This document shows positions 50,122 through 58,742 of a stretch of 64,000 bases of DNA, piece by piece. A model generated the notes under the pieces. That model ran no database searches. It had not been told where the DNA came from and saw only the letters and a list, made by a program, of their open reading frames with translations. Position 1 is the stretch's first letter. Each line of letters opens with the position of its first letter. Origin of the DNA: Gammaproteobacteria bacterium BRH_c0 (lineage in GTDB: Bacteria; Pseudomonadota; Gammaproteobacteria; Pseudomonadales; Porticoccaceae); NCBI GenBank assembly GCA_000961645.1, contig LADM01000133.1, forward strand, positions 62,001 to 126,000. Reading direction: 5' to 3'. The translations under genes were made by a program, and so were the position numbers.

Positions 50122-51552
50122 GTGGAGGAGCGATTTCTGGGGCGATTTACCCTCTTGCAGCAGTGGGCGGCGGCCACGGTGCTGGCGATTATTCCACTGC
50201 TACTGGCTGTCAGCTATGCAGTGCTTGCGCTGCAGCAGCAAACCAGCGCCCAGCAACGCCTTGTTGAGCAAATGGACCTGCTTTCCAGCCGCAACAGTTC
50301 GCTGTCAGGCAATGTACTGGAGCTGGTGCGGATTGCCCGCCAGTACCAGTTATTGCGCGATGAGAGTTTCATGGTGTTGTACCGGCAAAAGGCCGAGGCG
50401 CTGGACGAGCAAAAGCGCTTGCTGCAGGTGCAGTTGCCAGAGGCCGCAAGCAACCAGGTGCTGGAAACGATCAGTGTGACAGCCGGACAGGTACTGCAGC
50501 AGCTTAGCGACCCTCAGTTAACACCAGCTGCTTTGGCGCCAGCCCTGCAATCCCTGGTGGAGTACAGCGATCAATTAACCCAAATGGTAAACCAGCATCG
50601 GCGCGCAGCCCTGGGCAACGCGGAGCGCGAATTCAGCCGCATCGTCGACCAGTTGTTTCTGCTCACAGTGTTGGCCCTGCCCGGTACTTTTTTGTTGATG
50701 CTGATCGGGGCTTTTATGGTGTCGCGGCCGATCTGGCGCCTGAGCCAGGCCATCAAGGGGCTCGGCAAGCAACAGTGGGACCAGCCCATCGCCATTCCCG
50801 GTCCGGCTGACCTGGTGGATCTGGGGCAAAACCTCGAGTGGATGCGTCAGCAGGTGGTTGCCAGCGACAGGCAGAAAAAAGCCTTTATCCAGCATGTTAC
50901 CCACGAACTGAAAACACCCCTGGCAGGCATTATCGAAGCTGCCAGCCTGTTGCATGACGAAGTGCCCGCGCCCCTTCACCCGGGGCAAAAGCCGGTGCTG
51001 GATATCCTCAGCAACAATGCCCGCAATTTGCAGGATTTGATCCAGCAGTTACTCAACTACAATGCCGTATCCCACGGCATGATGACGCACCTGGGTGCCG
51101 TCGCTATCGGCGACATGTGCGAAGCGATCAGACACAACCTGGAGACCGCCAATCCCGGCAGAGACATTCACTGGGAGTTCAGCGGTTCTCCGTCACAGAT
51201 CGAAACCGATGCCCGCTTGCTCGACATGATTTTAAAAAATCTGCTGGGCAACGCTTTTCAATTCAGTGCTGACTCAAGCTGTATCCGCGTGTCCTGGGCT
51301 GTAGAGGATAGCTGCTGGCAATTGACAGTTGCGGATCAAGGCCCGGGGATTGATGCCGATGAGATAGAACATATATTTACCCCGTTTTATAAGGGCCGTA
51401 GCGGTCGCCAGCTTGCGGTGCCGAAAAACGGCATAGGCCTCGCTGTTGTGCAGGAAAGTGTCAATTTGCTCAATGGTCAGATCAAGGTCGATTCAAAGCC
51501 CGGGCATGGCACTGTGTTCCGGCTTGTATTTCCCCTTGTTGCTGCCCCCTGA
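50122..51552 (+). CDS. glrK: Sensor histidine kinase, GlrK/QseE-like
   Basis: 476 residues from GTG 50122, chosen because GGAGG stands six bases upstream; a TTG 54 bp earlier only adds a polar tail. Two membrane helices (about 15-38 and 195-220) flank a periplasmic helical sensor; HAMP-like region; HisKA with phospho-His261 in HVTHELKTPLAG; ATPase domain with NLLGNAFQFSA (N box), ADQGPGIDADEI (G1) and GIGLAVVQESV (G2). First of three genes in the order kinase-lipoprotein-regulator, matching enterobacterial glrK-qseG-glrR (qseEGF), which controls envelope-linked small RNAs. Orthology is by synteny and domain match. Confidence 0.85.
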   Translation: MEERFLGRFTLLQQWAAATVLAIIPLLLAVSYAVLALQQQTSAQQRLVEQMDLLSSRNSSLSGNVLELVRIARQYQLLRDESFMVLYRQKAEALDEQKRLLQVQLPEAASNQVLETISVTAGQVLQQLSDPQLTPAALAPALQSLVEYSDQLTQMVNQHRRAALGNAEREFSRIVDQLFLLTVLALPGTFLLMLIGAFMVSRPIWRLSQAIKGLGKQQWDQPIAIPGPADLVDLGQNLEWMRQQVVASDRQKKAFIQHVTHELKTPLAGIIEAASLLHDEVPAPLHPGQKPVLDILSNNARNLQDLIQQLLNYNAVSHGMMTHLGAVAIGDMCEAIRHNLETANPGRDIHWEFSGSPSQIETDARLLDMILKNLLGNAFQFSADSSCIRVSWAVEDSCWQLTVADQGPGIDADEIEHIFTPFYKGRSGRQLAVPKNGIGLAVVQESVNLLNGQIKVDSKPGHGTVFRLVFPLVAAP

Positions 51553-51584
51553 ACGTCAACCAGTAAACACAGAAGACTCAATTT

Positions 51585-52091
51585 ATGATGAAAGGACTAT
51601 CAATCATTTTGCCGCTGACGCTGGCCAGTATGCTGTTGACGGGCTGCGCCATTTTCCCCGAGCCGAACTCTGCTGAGCAACCGCCCGTTGTTGTGCTGGC
51701 GCCACAGCCTCCCTCAGAGGTTGAACAGTGGTTGCTGACGCGCCAGCGCCTGTGCAACTTGCCCGCTGTGGAACAGCGCGCGCAGTTGCTCGCGCGAGTG
51801 AGTGCAGACGTCAGCCGGGAGGGAAAAATCGAGCGGGTATTGCTCGCCAGCTGTCAGCCGGATCAGACTCCGGGCCTGCTGCGGGAGGCACTGAGCAGCC
51901 TGGACCCGAAGGCTGAATGGAGTCCCGGAATGCGCGCCCTGCTTGCCATGATTAACGACCACGCCCGCAGTTATCGCATTCTGGAGGATAAAAACCTGCA
52001 ACTGGCGAGCCAGCTGGAAACCACCATCAAAGGCATTCGCGAAATTGAAACCGATATGAACAGCTTGCAAGGCAATGGTACGGCACCATGA
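51585..52091 (+). CDS. qseG: QseG-like lipoprotein of the glrKR locus
   Basis: 168 residues. Signal peptide with lipobox LLTGC (Cys22 by the first Met), so an outer-membrane or periplasmic lipoprotein. The rest is helical with a C-terminal coiled-coil (LEDKNLQLASQLETTIKGIR). Between kinase and response regulator, and its stop overlaps the regulator's start by four bases (ATGA), so it is translationally coupled. In Enterobacteriaceae QseG at this position interacts with the kinase. Sequence similarity alone is low, so the name rests on synteny. Confidence 0.68.
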   Translation: MMKGLSIILPLTLASMLLTGCAIFPEPNSAEQPPVVVLAPQPPSEVEQWLLTRQRLCNLPAVEQRAQLLARVSADVSREGKIERVLLASCQPDQTPGLLREALSSLDPKAEWSPGMRALLAMINDHARSYRILEDKNLQLASQLETTIKGIREIETDMNSLQGNGTAP

Positions 52092-53443
52092 ACAGCCCGG
52101 TTATTTTGCTCGTCGATGACGATCCTGGCATGCTCAAGCTGCTTACCATGCGCCTCCGCGCCTTTGGTTACGAGACGCTGTCAGCCGCTTCGGGCGCCGA
52201 GGCGCTGAAATTACTCGAAGGCAATTCAATCAATGTCCTGCTAACCGATTTGCGCATGGAATCCATGGATGGCATGGCGCTGTTTGCCCGGGTCCACGAC
52301 CGCTGGCCGGGATTGCCGGTGGTGATTCTCACCGCCCACGGCACCATCCGCGAGGCCGTTGACGCGACCCGCGAAGGGGTTTTTGCCTTCCTCACCAAGC
52401 CGGTAGACAAGGATGAATTGCTGAGCACTCTGAAAAAAGCCATTGCCCTGCGTCAGCCGACGGCAGAATCCGCGCCCCAGGGCACTACCCGCCTGCTGAC
52501 CCGCAGTGCTCGCATGTATGGCCTGCTGGAGCAGGCCCGCCTCTACGCCGAGAGTGATGTCAATATTCTGATAACCGGGGAAAGCGGCACCGGCAAGGAA
52601 TTGCTGGCCGATACCATCCACCGCCAGAGCAGTCGCGCCAGTAAACCCTTTGTGGCCATCAACTGTAGCGCCATTCCCCACGAGCTGCTTGAATCGGAGC
52701 TGTTCGGCCATATGAAAGGCGCGTTCACCGGCGCGACCCACAACCGTGAGGGACTGTTCACCACGGCCAACGGTGGCACCGTGTTGCTCGATGAAATCGG
52801 CGATATGCCTTACGCACTGCAGGCCAAACTGCTGCGGGTGCTGCAGGAGAATGTGCTGCGCCCGGTGGGGGGGAGGGCGGATATTCCCATTGATATACGC
52901 ATTCTCTCTGCCACTCATATGGATCTGGGCACTGCCATTGTCGAAAAGCGGTTTCGGGAAGACCTCTACTACCGCCTCAATGTGGTCAACCTCGAACTGC
53001 CTCCCCTGCGCGAGCGGCGCGAGGATATTCCCCTGCTGGTTGATCATTTTCTCGCCAAAATTGCCAGCCGAACCGGCAAGGGAGAAAAGTCCCTGTCCCC
53101 CGAAGCCCTTGGCCTTTTGCTCGGCTACGACTGGCCGGGCAATATTCGCCAGCTCGACAATGTGATGGAGCGGCTTTTTGCGCTCAGCAGTGGCCCGGTC
53201 ATTTCAGCCCGCCATACCCAGCAGGCACTGCCTGTGGATATGTCCATGCGCCTGAGTTCCCTGAGCGAGGCCAAAAAGGAATTTGAGATGAGTTACCTGG
53301 TGCAACTGTTAGCTGCAACCAACGGCAATATGACCCTGGCGGCAGAACTGGCCGGGCGCAACCGCTCGGATTTTCACAAGCTGGTGAAGCGCCACGCACT
53401 CAACCCGGCCCAGTACCGCAGCAACCAGGACGACGAAAATTGA
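52088..53443 (+). CDS. glrR: Sigma-54-dependent response regulator, GlrR/QseF-like
   Basis: 451 residues, near the usual length (444 in E. coli). Receiver domain with phospho-acceptor Asp54 (LLTDLRMES); AAA+ domain with Walker A GESGTGKE, the sigma-54 contact loop GAFTGA and Walker B GGTVLLDEIGDMP; C-terminal Fis-type helix-turn-helix (MTLAAELAGRNRSDFHKLVK). It activates sigma-54 promoters when phosphorylated by the upstream kinase. Third gene of the locus, with an ATGA overlap upstream. Confidence 0.92.
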   Translation: MNSPVILLVDDDPGMLKLLTMRLRAFGYETLSAASGAEALKLLEGNSINVLLTDLRMESMDGMALFARVHDRWPGLPVVILTAHGTIREAVDATREGVFAFLTKPVDKDELLSTLKKAIALRQPTAESAPQGTTRLLTRSARMYGLLEQARLYAESDVNILITGESGTGKELLADTIHRQSSRASKPFVAINCSAIPHELLESELFGHMKGAFTGATHNREGLFTTANGGTVLLDEIGDMPYALQAKLLRVLQENVLRPVGGRADIPIDIRILSATHMDLGTAIVEKRFREDLYYRLNVVNLELPPLRERREDIPLLVDHFLAKIASRTGKGEKSLSPEALGLLLGYDWPGNIRQLDNVMERLFALSSGPVISARHTQQALPVDMSMRLSSLSEAKKEFEMSYLVQLLAATNGNMTLAAELAGRNRSDFHKLVKRHALNPAQYRSNQDDEN

Positions 53444-53590
53444 CCGGGATGCGGCCCCATGTTGATTCGGCACAGCGGACAGCTGGTCAGCCGCAAGCCA
53501 GCTTTCCGTAGTATTTACCCCGCTTCAGGGCTACACTCGCCATTCGTGAGGCATGTGTCTTATTTTATGCCGACAGCAGCAAAAAGCCGG

Positions 53591-53654
53591 GAGTAACAAT
53601 CCTTGGCACTAACAATGTTTACCACTAACAATGCTTGGCACTAACAATAACGTT
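53591..53654. repeat. Four 16-bp direct repeats upstream of a membrane-protein gene
   Basis: GAGTAACAATCCTTGG, CACTAACAATGTTTAC, CACTAACAATGCTTGG and CACTAACAATAACGTT follow in an exact 16-bp register and end 20 bp before the ATG at 53674. Possible regulator-binding set or slippage product. Confidence 0.7.
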
Positions 53655-53673
53655 TGGCAGAGGTAGAAAAATT

Positions 53674-54225
53674 ATGGAACAACTGGCTGTGGATGTTCAG
53701 GGTGCAGGGCAGAAAGTTGCGGCACCTGGCCTGTCACCCCTCAAGGGTTTGCTGGTGGTGGTGGCCATTGCCGCTGTAGTGGTTACCTTTCTGTTGTTGG
53801 CAAATGCGCTGGGTATTGTTGAATTCTGGGCGGGTTTTCTTTTTCTGTTTTTCTGGGCAGGCATTGAGCAGATGCGCTTTGAGCGCCTTAATCCGTCCGT
53901 CGTCGGCGCCACTGTTGGTCTGTTGGCAGCCTTTGCCCTCAATCAACTGCCCCAGTTCCTCGGTGCGGGTGGCATGGCGCTGGCCCTTGCCATGATTGTG
54001 ATGCTGGTTTACTGCCAGGTGATGGGCTGGCTGAGTCTGGCAGTCAACAATGCCACCATGCTGTTCCTGACGGTGGCGACGGTTCCCCATCTCCAAGCTC
54101 ATGGCAATTTTGGCCAGATGTTTGCCGCTCTGTTTGTTGGTGTGGTGTTCTTCGGCGGGTTGTTGTGGACAGCATTCCGGGTTGGCGCCTGGCTCTCGGC
54201 CCGCAAACAGCAGCAGTCTGTGTGA
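53674..54225 (+). CDS. Integral membrane protein, unassigned (possibly DUF1097-like)
   Basis: 183 residues from ATG 53674 (MEQLAVDVQGAGQK), GAGG about ten bases upstream. Five hydrophobic segments at about 20-45, 48-65, 72-95, 98-120 and 140-165, and a short basic C-terminus. The spacing recalls DUF1097 membrane proteins but I cannot confirm it. Leader has 16-bp repeats. Alone between the glrR locus and an excalibur-domain gene. Confidence 0.65.
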   Translation: MEQLAVDVQGAGQKVAAPGLSPLKGLLVVVAIAAVVVTFLLLANALGIVEFWAGFLFLFFWAGIEQMRFERLNPSVVGATVGLLAAFALNQLPQFLGAGGMALALAMIVMLVYCQVMGWLSLAVNNATMLFLTVATVPHLQAHGNFGQMFAALFVGVVFFGGLLWTAFRVGAWLSARKQQQSV

Positions 54226-54264
54226 CTAGATCATGTCCAGCCCCTCTACAGGCTTTGTCACCCC

Positions 54265-54774
54265 ATGAGTCGCTTGTTCTTACTGGTGCTTTTGGCCGCT
54301 GCCGGATGGTATGGCTACGGTTTGTATACCCGCGGTGCACTGCCTGATCTCAACAACCTGTCCCTCGACAGTTTTCGACCAGGCGGCTCCTCAGACGCCA
54401 CTGAACGCGGCAGCCCGGTATTCGGCCAGGCGGTGAAATGTATCACTGCTGATGGACGGGTTATCTACGGCGATTTGCCGGCGGGCACGGTGTGCCAGAG
54501 TGTTGAGGCTGTTGACGGCTCATTGACGGTGATTGGGCGCGATGGTTTTGTCGGGAAACTTCCTCAGGAGCAGTCAGTCTCCGGCGCTACAGGGTCGGGA
54601 AAAGTGAAGGTTATAGGGGCCGCAGTCTCTTCACGATTTAGCTGTGACGGCAGAACCCGTTGTTCGCAGATGACCTCGTGCGCGGAAGCGACTTATTTTT
54701 TAGAGCACTGCCCCGGCACGGAAATGGATGGTGACAACGATGGTATTGCCTGCGAAATGCAGTGGTGCCAGTGA
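54265..54774 (+). CDS. Membrane-anchored protein with C-terminal excalibur domain
   Basis: 169 residues. N-terminal helix (LFLLVLLAAAGWYGYGL) is a signal anchor. A middle part with two Cys (VKCITADGRVIYGDLPAGTVC) recalls a small DUF4124-like unit. The C-terminal excalibur calcium-binding domain is complete: FSCDGRTRCSQMTSCAEATY and then CPGTEMDGDNDGIACE. Extracytoplasmic, function unknown. Transcribed independently. Confidence 0.85.
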   Translation: MSRLFLLVLLAAAGWYGYGLYTRGALPDLNNLSLDSFRPGGSSDATERGSPVFGQAVKCITADGRVIYGDLPAGTVCQSVEAVDGSLTVIGRDGFVGKLPQEQSVSGATGSGKVKVIGAAVSSRFSCDGRTRCSQMTSCAEATYFLEHCPGTEMDGDNDGIACEMQWCQ

Positions 54775-54821
54775 ACCCTGCTTGCCTGACTGATCAATAA
54801 AGCCAATCAATAAACCCTGAC

Positions 54822-54848
54822 AAAAAAAGGGATACATCCCTGTATCCC
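54822..54848 (-). terminator. Intrinsic terminator of the DHH gene
   Basis: GGGATAC-ATCCCT-GTATCCC forms a 7-bp stem which on the minus strand is followed by TTTTTTT, 32 bp after the DHH stop. Confidence 0.85.
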
Positions 54849-54879
54849 TGTCGCGATATAACGTCCTGCCAAAAACTGT

Positions 54880-55845
54880 TTAGCTGTAGAACGCCGTAAA
54901 GGTATCGATAAACTGTCCCAGCATATCGGCAGGCAGTTCATTGATGCCCGCCGCCGCTGCACGACCGCCGCCAGTGGGGAACTGCTTGCACAGGTCAACG
55001 GCGCCGGTCTTGTTGCTGAGGGGGGCACGCACACTGACCAGATACTGGCCATCCTTGCGCAGGGTGAGGATGGCGTGGGCGCGGTCGGGATGGTTGTTGG
55101 CCAGATCGTTGCTGTAGACACCGCTGACCCGTCGCGCCCAGGGCACATCCGGCAGCATGAACACCGCGGTTTTGTCGGTGGCTTTTTCCGGCGGCAGCTC
55201 GGCGGCCATTTTCATATCCTGGTGGTAGCCGGTTTCGAGTTTTTCGAAATCGGCGCCACCCTGGCGGATAAAGTCCAGTGGGTCCTTGAAGGGGAGGACT
55301 TTGCGGTACAACTCCTCAGGGGTGAAATGCAGGTCTTCGAGATTGCTGCCGTAGCCGTTGTAGTTGATATAAATACCCAGGTCTTCCAGCCGCGTCAGTT
55401 CCTCTTCGCTGTAGCCGCTATTCTTGGCAAGGCCGAGGGCGCTCTTGCGCAGGTTGTCTCCAAAGGCGCCAACAATGGCCCAGCCTCTGTAAGCACCTTT
55501 GAGGTGGTTATCCACCAACAGACTGGTACAGACATCCGCTGCTTCGTTGATGATGGCGGTAAGTGCTGTCGAGCTGGGCTGGTCATCACCGGGAAAATGG
55601 TGATCAACGTAAAACACGCTGGCGCCAGCGGCGAGCACTCGGTCGAGATCGGCGCGGTTCTTGTCCATCGACACATCAAGGATGGTGATGCGATCGCCTG
55701 CATTCACCTGTTTGACCTGCTTGAGCAGGTCAATATCGCGCTTCACGCCGGTAATCAGCACCGCATCACGGGGTTCGGCCAGACGCAGCTGCACCAGTGA
55801 GCAGATGCCGTCGGCGTCGCCGTTGAAAATATCGTAGTCGGTCAT
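54880..55845 (-). CDS. DHH-family phosphoesterase
   Basis: 321 residues. DHH domain with FNGDADGICS at the N-terminus and the signature Asp-His-His in VFYVDHHFPGDD, and a DHHA1-type C-terminal substrate loop GGGRAAAAGI. DHH proteins hydrolyse phosphodiesters of short oligonucleotides, cyclic dinucleotides or pAp. Proximity to sat-cysC (111 bp apart, same strand) makes pAp recycling an attractive idea, as NrnA-type DHH proteins also cleave pAp, but this is inference. No transmembrane part. Confidence 0.85.
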   Translation of the reverse strand: MTDYDIFNGDADGICSLVQLRLAEPRDAVLITGVKRDIDLLKQVKQVNAGDRITILDVSMDKNRADLDRVLAAGASVFYVDHHFPGDDQPSSTALTAIINEAADVCTSLLVDNHLKGAYRGWAIVGAFGDNLRKSALGLAKNSGYSEEELTRLEDLGIYINYNGYGSNLEDLHFTPEELYRKVLPFKDPLDFIRQGGADFEKLETGYHQDMKMAAELPPEKATDKTAVFMLPDVPWARRVSGVYSNDLANNHPDRAHAILTLRKDGQYLVSVRAPLSNKTGAVDLCKQFPTGGGRAAAAGINELPADMLGQFIDTFTAFYS

Positions 55846-55869
55846 CTCGGTTCCCTATTGTTTGAGTTT

Positions 55870-55950
55870 CACGTAACACGTAACACGTTTCACGTAAAAG
55901 CAGTGGCGGAAGGTGCGGCAGGCAACCACGTGCAACGTGAAACGTGTAAC
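55870..55950. repeat. Heptamer palindrome E
   Basis: Left array CACGTAA CACGTAA CACGTTT CACGTAA (55870-55897), right array CGTGCAA CGTGAAA CGTGTAA (55929-55949). The spacer begins AAAAGCAGTGGCGG. Lies between the sat stop and the DHH gene start. The arms can form a long hairpin. Confidence 0.88.
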
Positions 55951-55955
55951 TCAGA

Positions 55956-57140
55956 TCACAGCGTGGAGCGATAATAATCCATCAGAATCTGCGCTACTTC
56001 CGGGCGGGAGAATTCCGGCGGCGGCGCCTTACCTTCGCTCAGCATCTGGCGCACCTTGGTGCCCGACAGGTTGATAAAGTCATCGGGCGTGTGATCGGGT
56101 GCTTCGCGCATCATCACCACTTTGCCGAGTTTCTTCGAGAACGCGGTGTTGTCGGCGCCGAAAATTTCGATCTCCAGAGCGCCCGCTGGCACTCTTTCTT
56201 CAAAGATGGTCTGGCCGTCAAAGGGACCGTAGTAATCGCCCACGCCGGCGTGATCGCGGCCAACGATAAAGTGAGTGGCGCCCATGTTCTGGCGGAATAC
56301 CGCGTGCAGCACCGCTTCGCGGGGGCCGGCGTAGAGCATGTCGAAGCCGTAGCCAGTGACCATCACGGTGTTTTTCGGGAAGTACACTTCGACCATCTTG
56401 CGGATACAGGCGTCGCGCACTGGCGCAGGAATATCGCCTTCTTTCAGCTTGCCCAACAGCATGTGGATGACGATACCGTCGGCATCGAGACGCTCCATGG
56501 CCATGCGGCACAGTTCTTCGTGGGCGCGGTGCATGGGGTTGCGGGTCTGGAAGGCAACCACTTTTTGCCAGCCGCGCTCGGCGATTTCATTGCGGATTTC
56601 CACAGCAGTACGGAATGTGTCGGGGAAATCGCTGTGGAAGTAGCTGAAGTTCAGCACCTGGATAGGGCCGGACAGCAGGGTGTTGCCCAGTGAGGTGAAC
56701 ACCTGCACGCCGGGGTGCTTGGGGTCGGTGTTGCCAAAAATTTCCTTCGCCATTAGTTGCAGCTGTTCATCGCTGACGGTTTCAACGGCAGTCACATCCA
56801 TAATCGCCAGTACCGGATTGCCTTCCACGTTGGGGTCGCGCAGGGCAATGCGCTGGCCGGCTTTTACGCCGCTTTCTTTTGTCAGGTTGATTACCGGCAC
56901 GGGCCAGAACAGGCCGCCGGTAGTTTTCAGATCGGTGGCCACGCTCAGCGCATCGGCGAGGTTCATATAGCCTGTCAGGGGGTTGAAGTAACCGGCGCCG
57001 AGCATCACCGCATTGGCGGCGGCAGCCGAGTTGAGCAGCAGGGAGGGCAGGGATTGTGCTTCCTGAATCAGCTTGTGGTGTGCTTCGGTGTCGTAGACAA
57101 AAAGCGGATTGAGGGTGTCGGAACCGTGGGGTTTGATCAC
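55956..57140 (-). CDS. sat: ATP sulfurylase (sulfate adenylyltransferase), single-subunit type
   Basis: 394 residues from GTG 57140 (reads IKPHGSDTLNPLFVYD after the start), with AGGAG eight bases upstream; the longer frame from 57200 is not supported by the family. Makes APS from sulfate and ATP. Catalytic motifs: QTRNPMHRAHEE (the HxxH-type loop), LLGKLKEGDIPAPVRD, TGYGFDMLYAGPREAVLHA and HFIVGRDHAGVGDYYGPFDG. Homo-oligomeric Sat type, not CysDN. Coupled to cysC 68 bp upstream, giving PAPS formation. Confidence 0.93.
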   Translation of the reverse strand: MIKPHGSDTLNPLFVYDTEAHHKLIQEAQSLPSLLLNSAAAANAVMLGAGYFNPLTGYMNLADALSVATDLKTTGGLFWPVPVINLTKESGVKAGQRIALRDPNVEGNPVLAIMDVTAVETVSDEQLQLMAKEIFGNTDPKHPGVQVFTSLGNTLLSGPIQVLNFSYFHSDFPDTFRTAVEIRNEIAERGWQKVVAFQTRNPMHRAHEELCRMAMERLDADGIVIHMLLGKLKEGDIPAPVRDACIRKMVEVYFPKNTVMVTGYGFDMLYAGPREAVLHAVFRQNMGATHFIVGRDHAGVGDYYGPFDGQTIFEERVPAGALEIEIFGADNTAFSKKLGKVVMMREAPDHTPDDFINLSGTKVRQMLSEGKAPPPEFSRPEVAQILMDYYRSTL

Positions 57141-57148
57141 GTTGGTTT

Positions 57149-57153
57149 CTCCT
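57149..57153 (-). promoter_or_regulatory. Ribosome site that decides the GTG start of sat
   Basis: AGGAG (read on the minus strand) eight bases before GTG 57140; the upstream ATG at 57200 has no such site. Confidence 0.7.
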
Positions 57154-57208
57154 GTAAAAAATGCGGTTGGGCAAGGCAGAGGCCGTGCCGGATTATTCAA
57201 ATGGTTGT

Positions 57209-57829
57209 TCAGCTGCCGATCAGGAAGCCGTTTTTGTCAAGATAATCAATGATTGTTTGAACTTCCTCTTCCAGGGTCATGGTAGCAGTATTGAGATGAA
57301 TCTCGGGGTTCAGCGGCGCTTCATAGGGGTCGTCGATGCCGGTGAAGTTCTTGATTTCGCCTGCCCGGGCTTTTTTGTACAGACCTTTGGGGTCGCGCTT
57401 CTCGGCCTCGGCGAGGGGGCAGTCGACAAACACTTCAATGAAGGTAAAGTTGGAGTCATCGTGCAGCTGGCGCACCTTGTCGCGATCTTCGCGGTAGGGG
57501 CTGATAAAGCTGGAGAGGGCAAAGATACCGGTATCCACAAACAGCTTGGCGATTTCGCCAATGCGACGGATATTTTCAGTGCGGTCGTCGGCGGTAAAAC
57601 CCAGGTTCTTGTTGATGCCGAGACGAATATTGTCGCCATCCAGCCGGTAGGAAACCTTACCCATGCCATACAGGGCCGATTCCAGGGCAACGGCGATGGT
57701 GCTTTTGCCACTGCCTGACAGGCCTGTGAACCACAGTGTGGCGGCTTTCTGGTGTAACAGGCGGTTGCGGTCTGCACGGGTTACTTCGCCGTGGTGCCAG
57801 TGGACGTTGGTGGCTATCTGCTCAGTCAT
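57209..57829 (-). CDS. cysC: Adenylylsulfate kinase
   Basis: 206 residues from ATG 57829 ([18 protein letters not shown]). Phosphorylates APS to PAPS. P-loop GLSGSGKS at 36-43, then [20 protein letters not shown] (APS site), [29 protein letters not shown] and the lid region [19 protein letters not shown]. Usual length and complete. First gene of a sat-cysC pair; the TetR gene starts further right on the same strand and overlaps nothing. Confidence 0.95.
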   Translation of the reverse strand: MTEQIATNVHWHHGEVTRADRNRLLHQKAATLWFTGLSGSGKSTIAVALESALYGMGKVSYRLDGDNIRLGINKNLGFTADDRTENIRRIGEIAKLFVDTGIFALSSFISPYREDRDKVRQLHDDSNFTFIEVFVDCPLAEAEKRDPKGLYKKARAGEIKNFTGIDDPYEAPLNPEIHLNTATMTLEEEVQTIIDYLDKNGFLIGS

Positions 57830-57858
57830 GGGGATACCTGTGTGGAGTGTTATTGGGG

Positions 57859-58485
57859 TCATGGATGTTGGTGGTGAAAACCGTTGAGCACCATGGTGCT
57901 GCATTTTTGCGTCAGGTCCTCGACGTCGAGGAGGGGGTCGCGGATGATCAGGGCGCCCCAGGCGTTGCACAGGCCAATCACTGACTGGGCGGCGAACTGG
58001 CAGTCAGTATCGGCGGGCATCGTGCCGTTGAGCACTTCCTGGTGAAACAGGTCTTCGAGCATTACCCGGTAGCGACTGCCGTCCTTCTTTATGCGCTCGC
58101 GGCGCTCTTCGGGCAGATACAGGCGCTGATCGTTGTGCACCTTGAGGGCTTCATTGTCGTCGCGGTAGCTGGACAGGTGCGAATGCACGATGTGGAAGAT
58201 CTTTTCGCCAAAACTGAGGCTGCTGCTGGTGATCTGCTCCATGGCGTGGACATAGTCCCGCAGGGCGAGGATGCAAACTTCCTCCAGTGCTTCCTCCTTG
58301 GATTTGAAGTAGTAATACAAACTCCCTTGGCGGATACCCAGGCGATCGGCGATATCCTTGGTGGTGGCGCCGTGGTAGCCCCGTTCGGCAAACACGCTGG
58401 CGGCAGCGGCAATGGCCCTGGCACGTTTTTGCGCGTAGGTTTCCTTGCGCTGGATAGTGGTGGTCACGGGGTTTGCACTGGTCAT
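57859..58485 (-). CDS. TetR family transcriptional regulator
   Basis: 208 residues. N-terminal helix-turn-helix: [40 protein letters not shown] and EEALEEV. The C-terminal domain is of the TetR_C type, with [17 protein letters not shown] near the end. Positioned upstream of cysC-sat, separated from it by 29 bp, so it might be co-transcribed. Effector and targets unknown. A weak ribosome site makes the exact start uncertain. Confidence 0.88.
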   Translation of the reverse strand: MTSANPVTTTIQRKETYAQKRARAIAAAASVFAERGYHGATTKDIADRLGIRQGSLYYYFKSKEEALEEVCILALRDYVHAMEQITSSSLSFGEKIFHIVHSHLSSYRDDNEALKVHNDQRLYLPEERRERIKKDGSRYRVMLEDLFHQEVLNGTMPADTDCQFAAQSVIGLCNAWGALIIRDPLLDVEDLTQKCSTMVLNGFHHQHP

Positions 58486-58643
58486 AGGTAGTCTTGGCTG
58501 TTGTTATTTCTGATGACGACAGGCGGCATTCTATAAATCAATAGAAATTCAGTCAATTCATTTATAGAAAATGTACCATCGCGCGCTTACAGCTGTGTCG
58601 TGATCGATAACATATGGCGGTTTTGGGATAGTTGGATAGAGAT

Positions 58644-58678
58644 GGGGAACGGGAGACGGGAGACGGGAGACGGGAAAA
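58644..58678. repeat. Heptamer array F (five 7-bp units)
   Basis: GGGGAAC GGGAGAC GGGAGAC GGGAGAC GGGAAAA in exact 7-bp register, between the hemH stop and the TetR gene start. Single-direction array without the palindromic partner. Confidence 0.85.
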
Positions 58679-58742
58679 ATATGTTCGCGCGCTTTCCAGG
58701 TCCAGAGCCAAGCGCGCAGTGGTAACAATCAGGTCAGGCAGT

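Noticed and set aside
57141-57200. N-terminal extension of Sat starting at ATG 57200
   Set aside because: The extra 20 residues are not family-like, and the GTG at 57140 has a well-placed AGGAG.
12591-58678. Heptamer arrays as CRISPR arrays
   Set aside because: Units are only 7 bp without unique spacers, and no cas genes are nearby.
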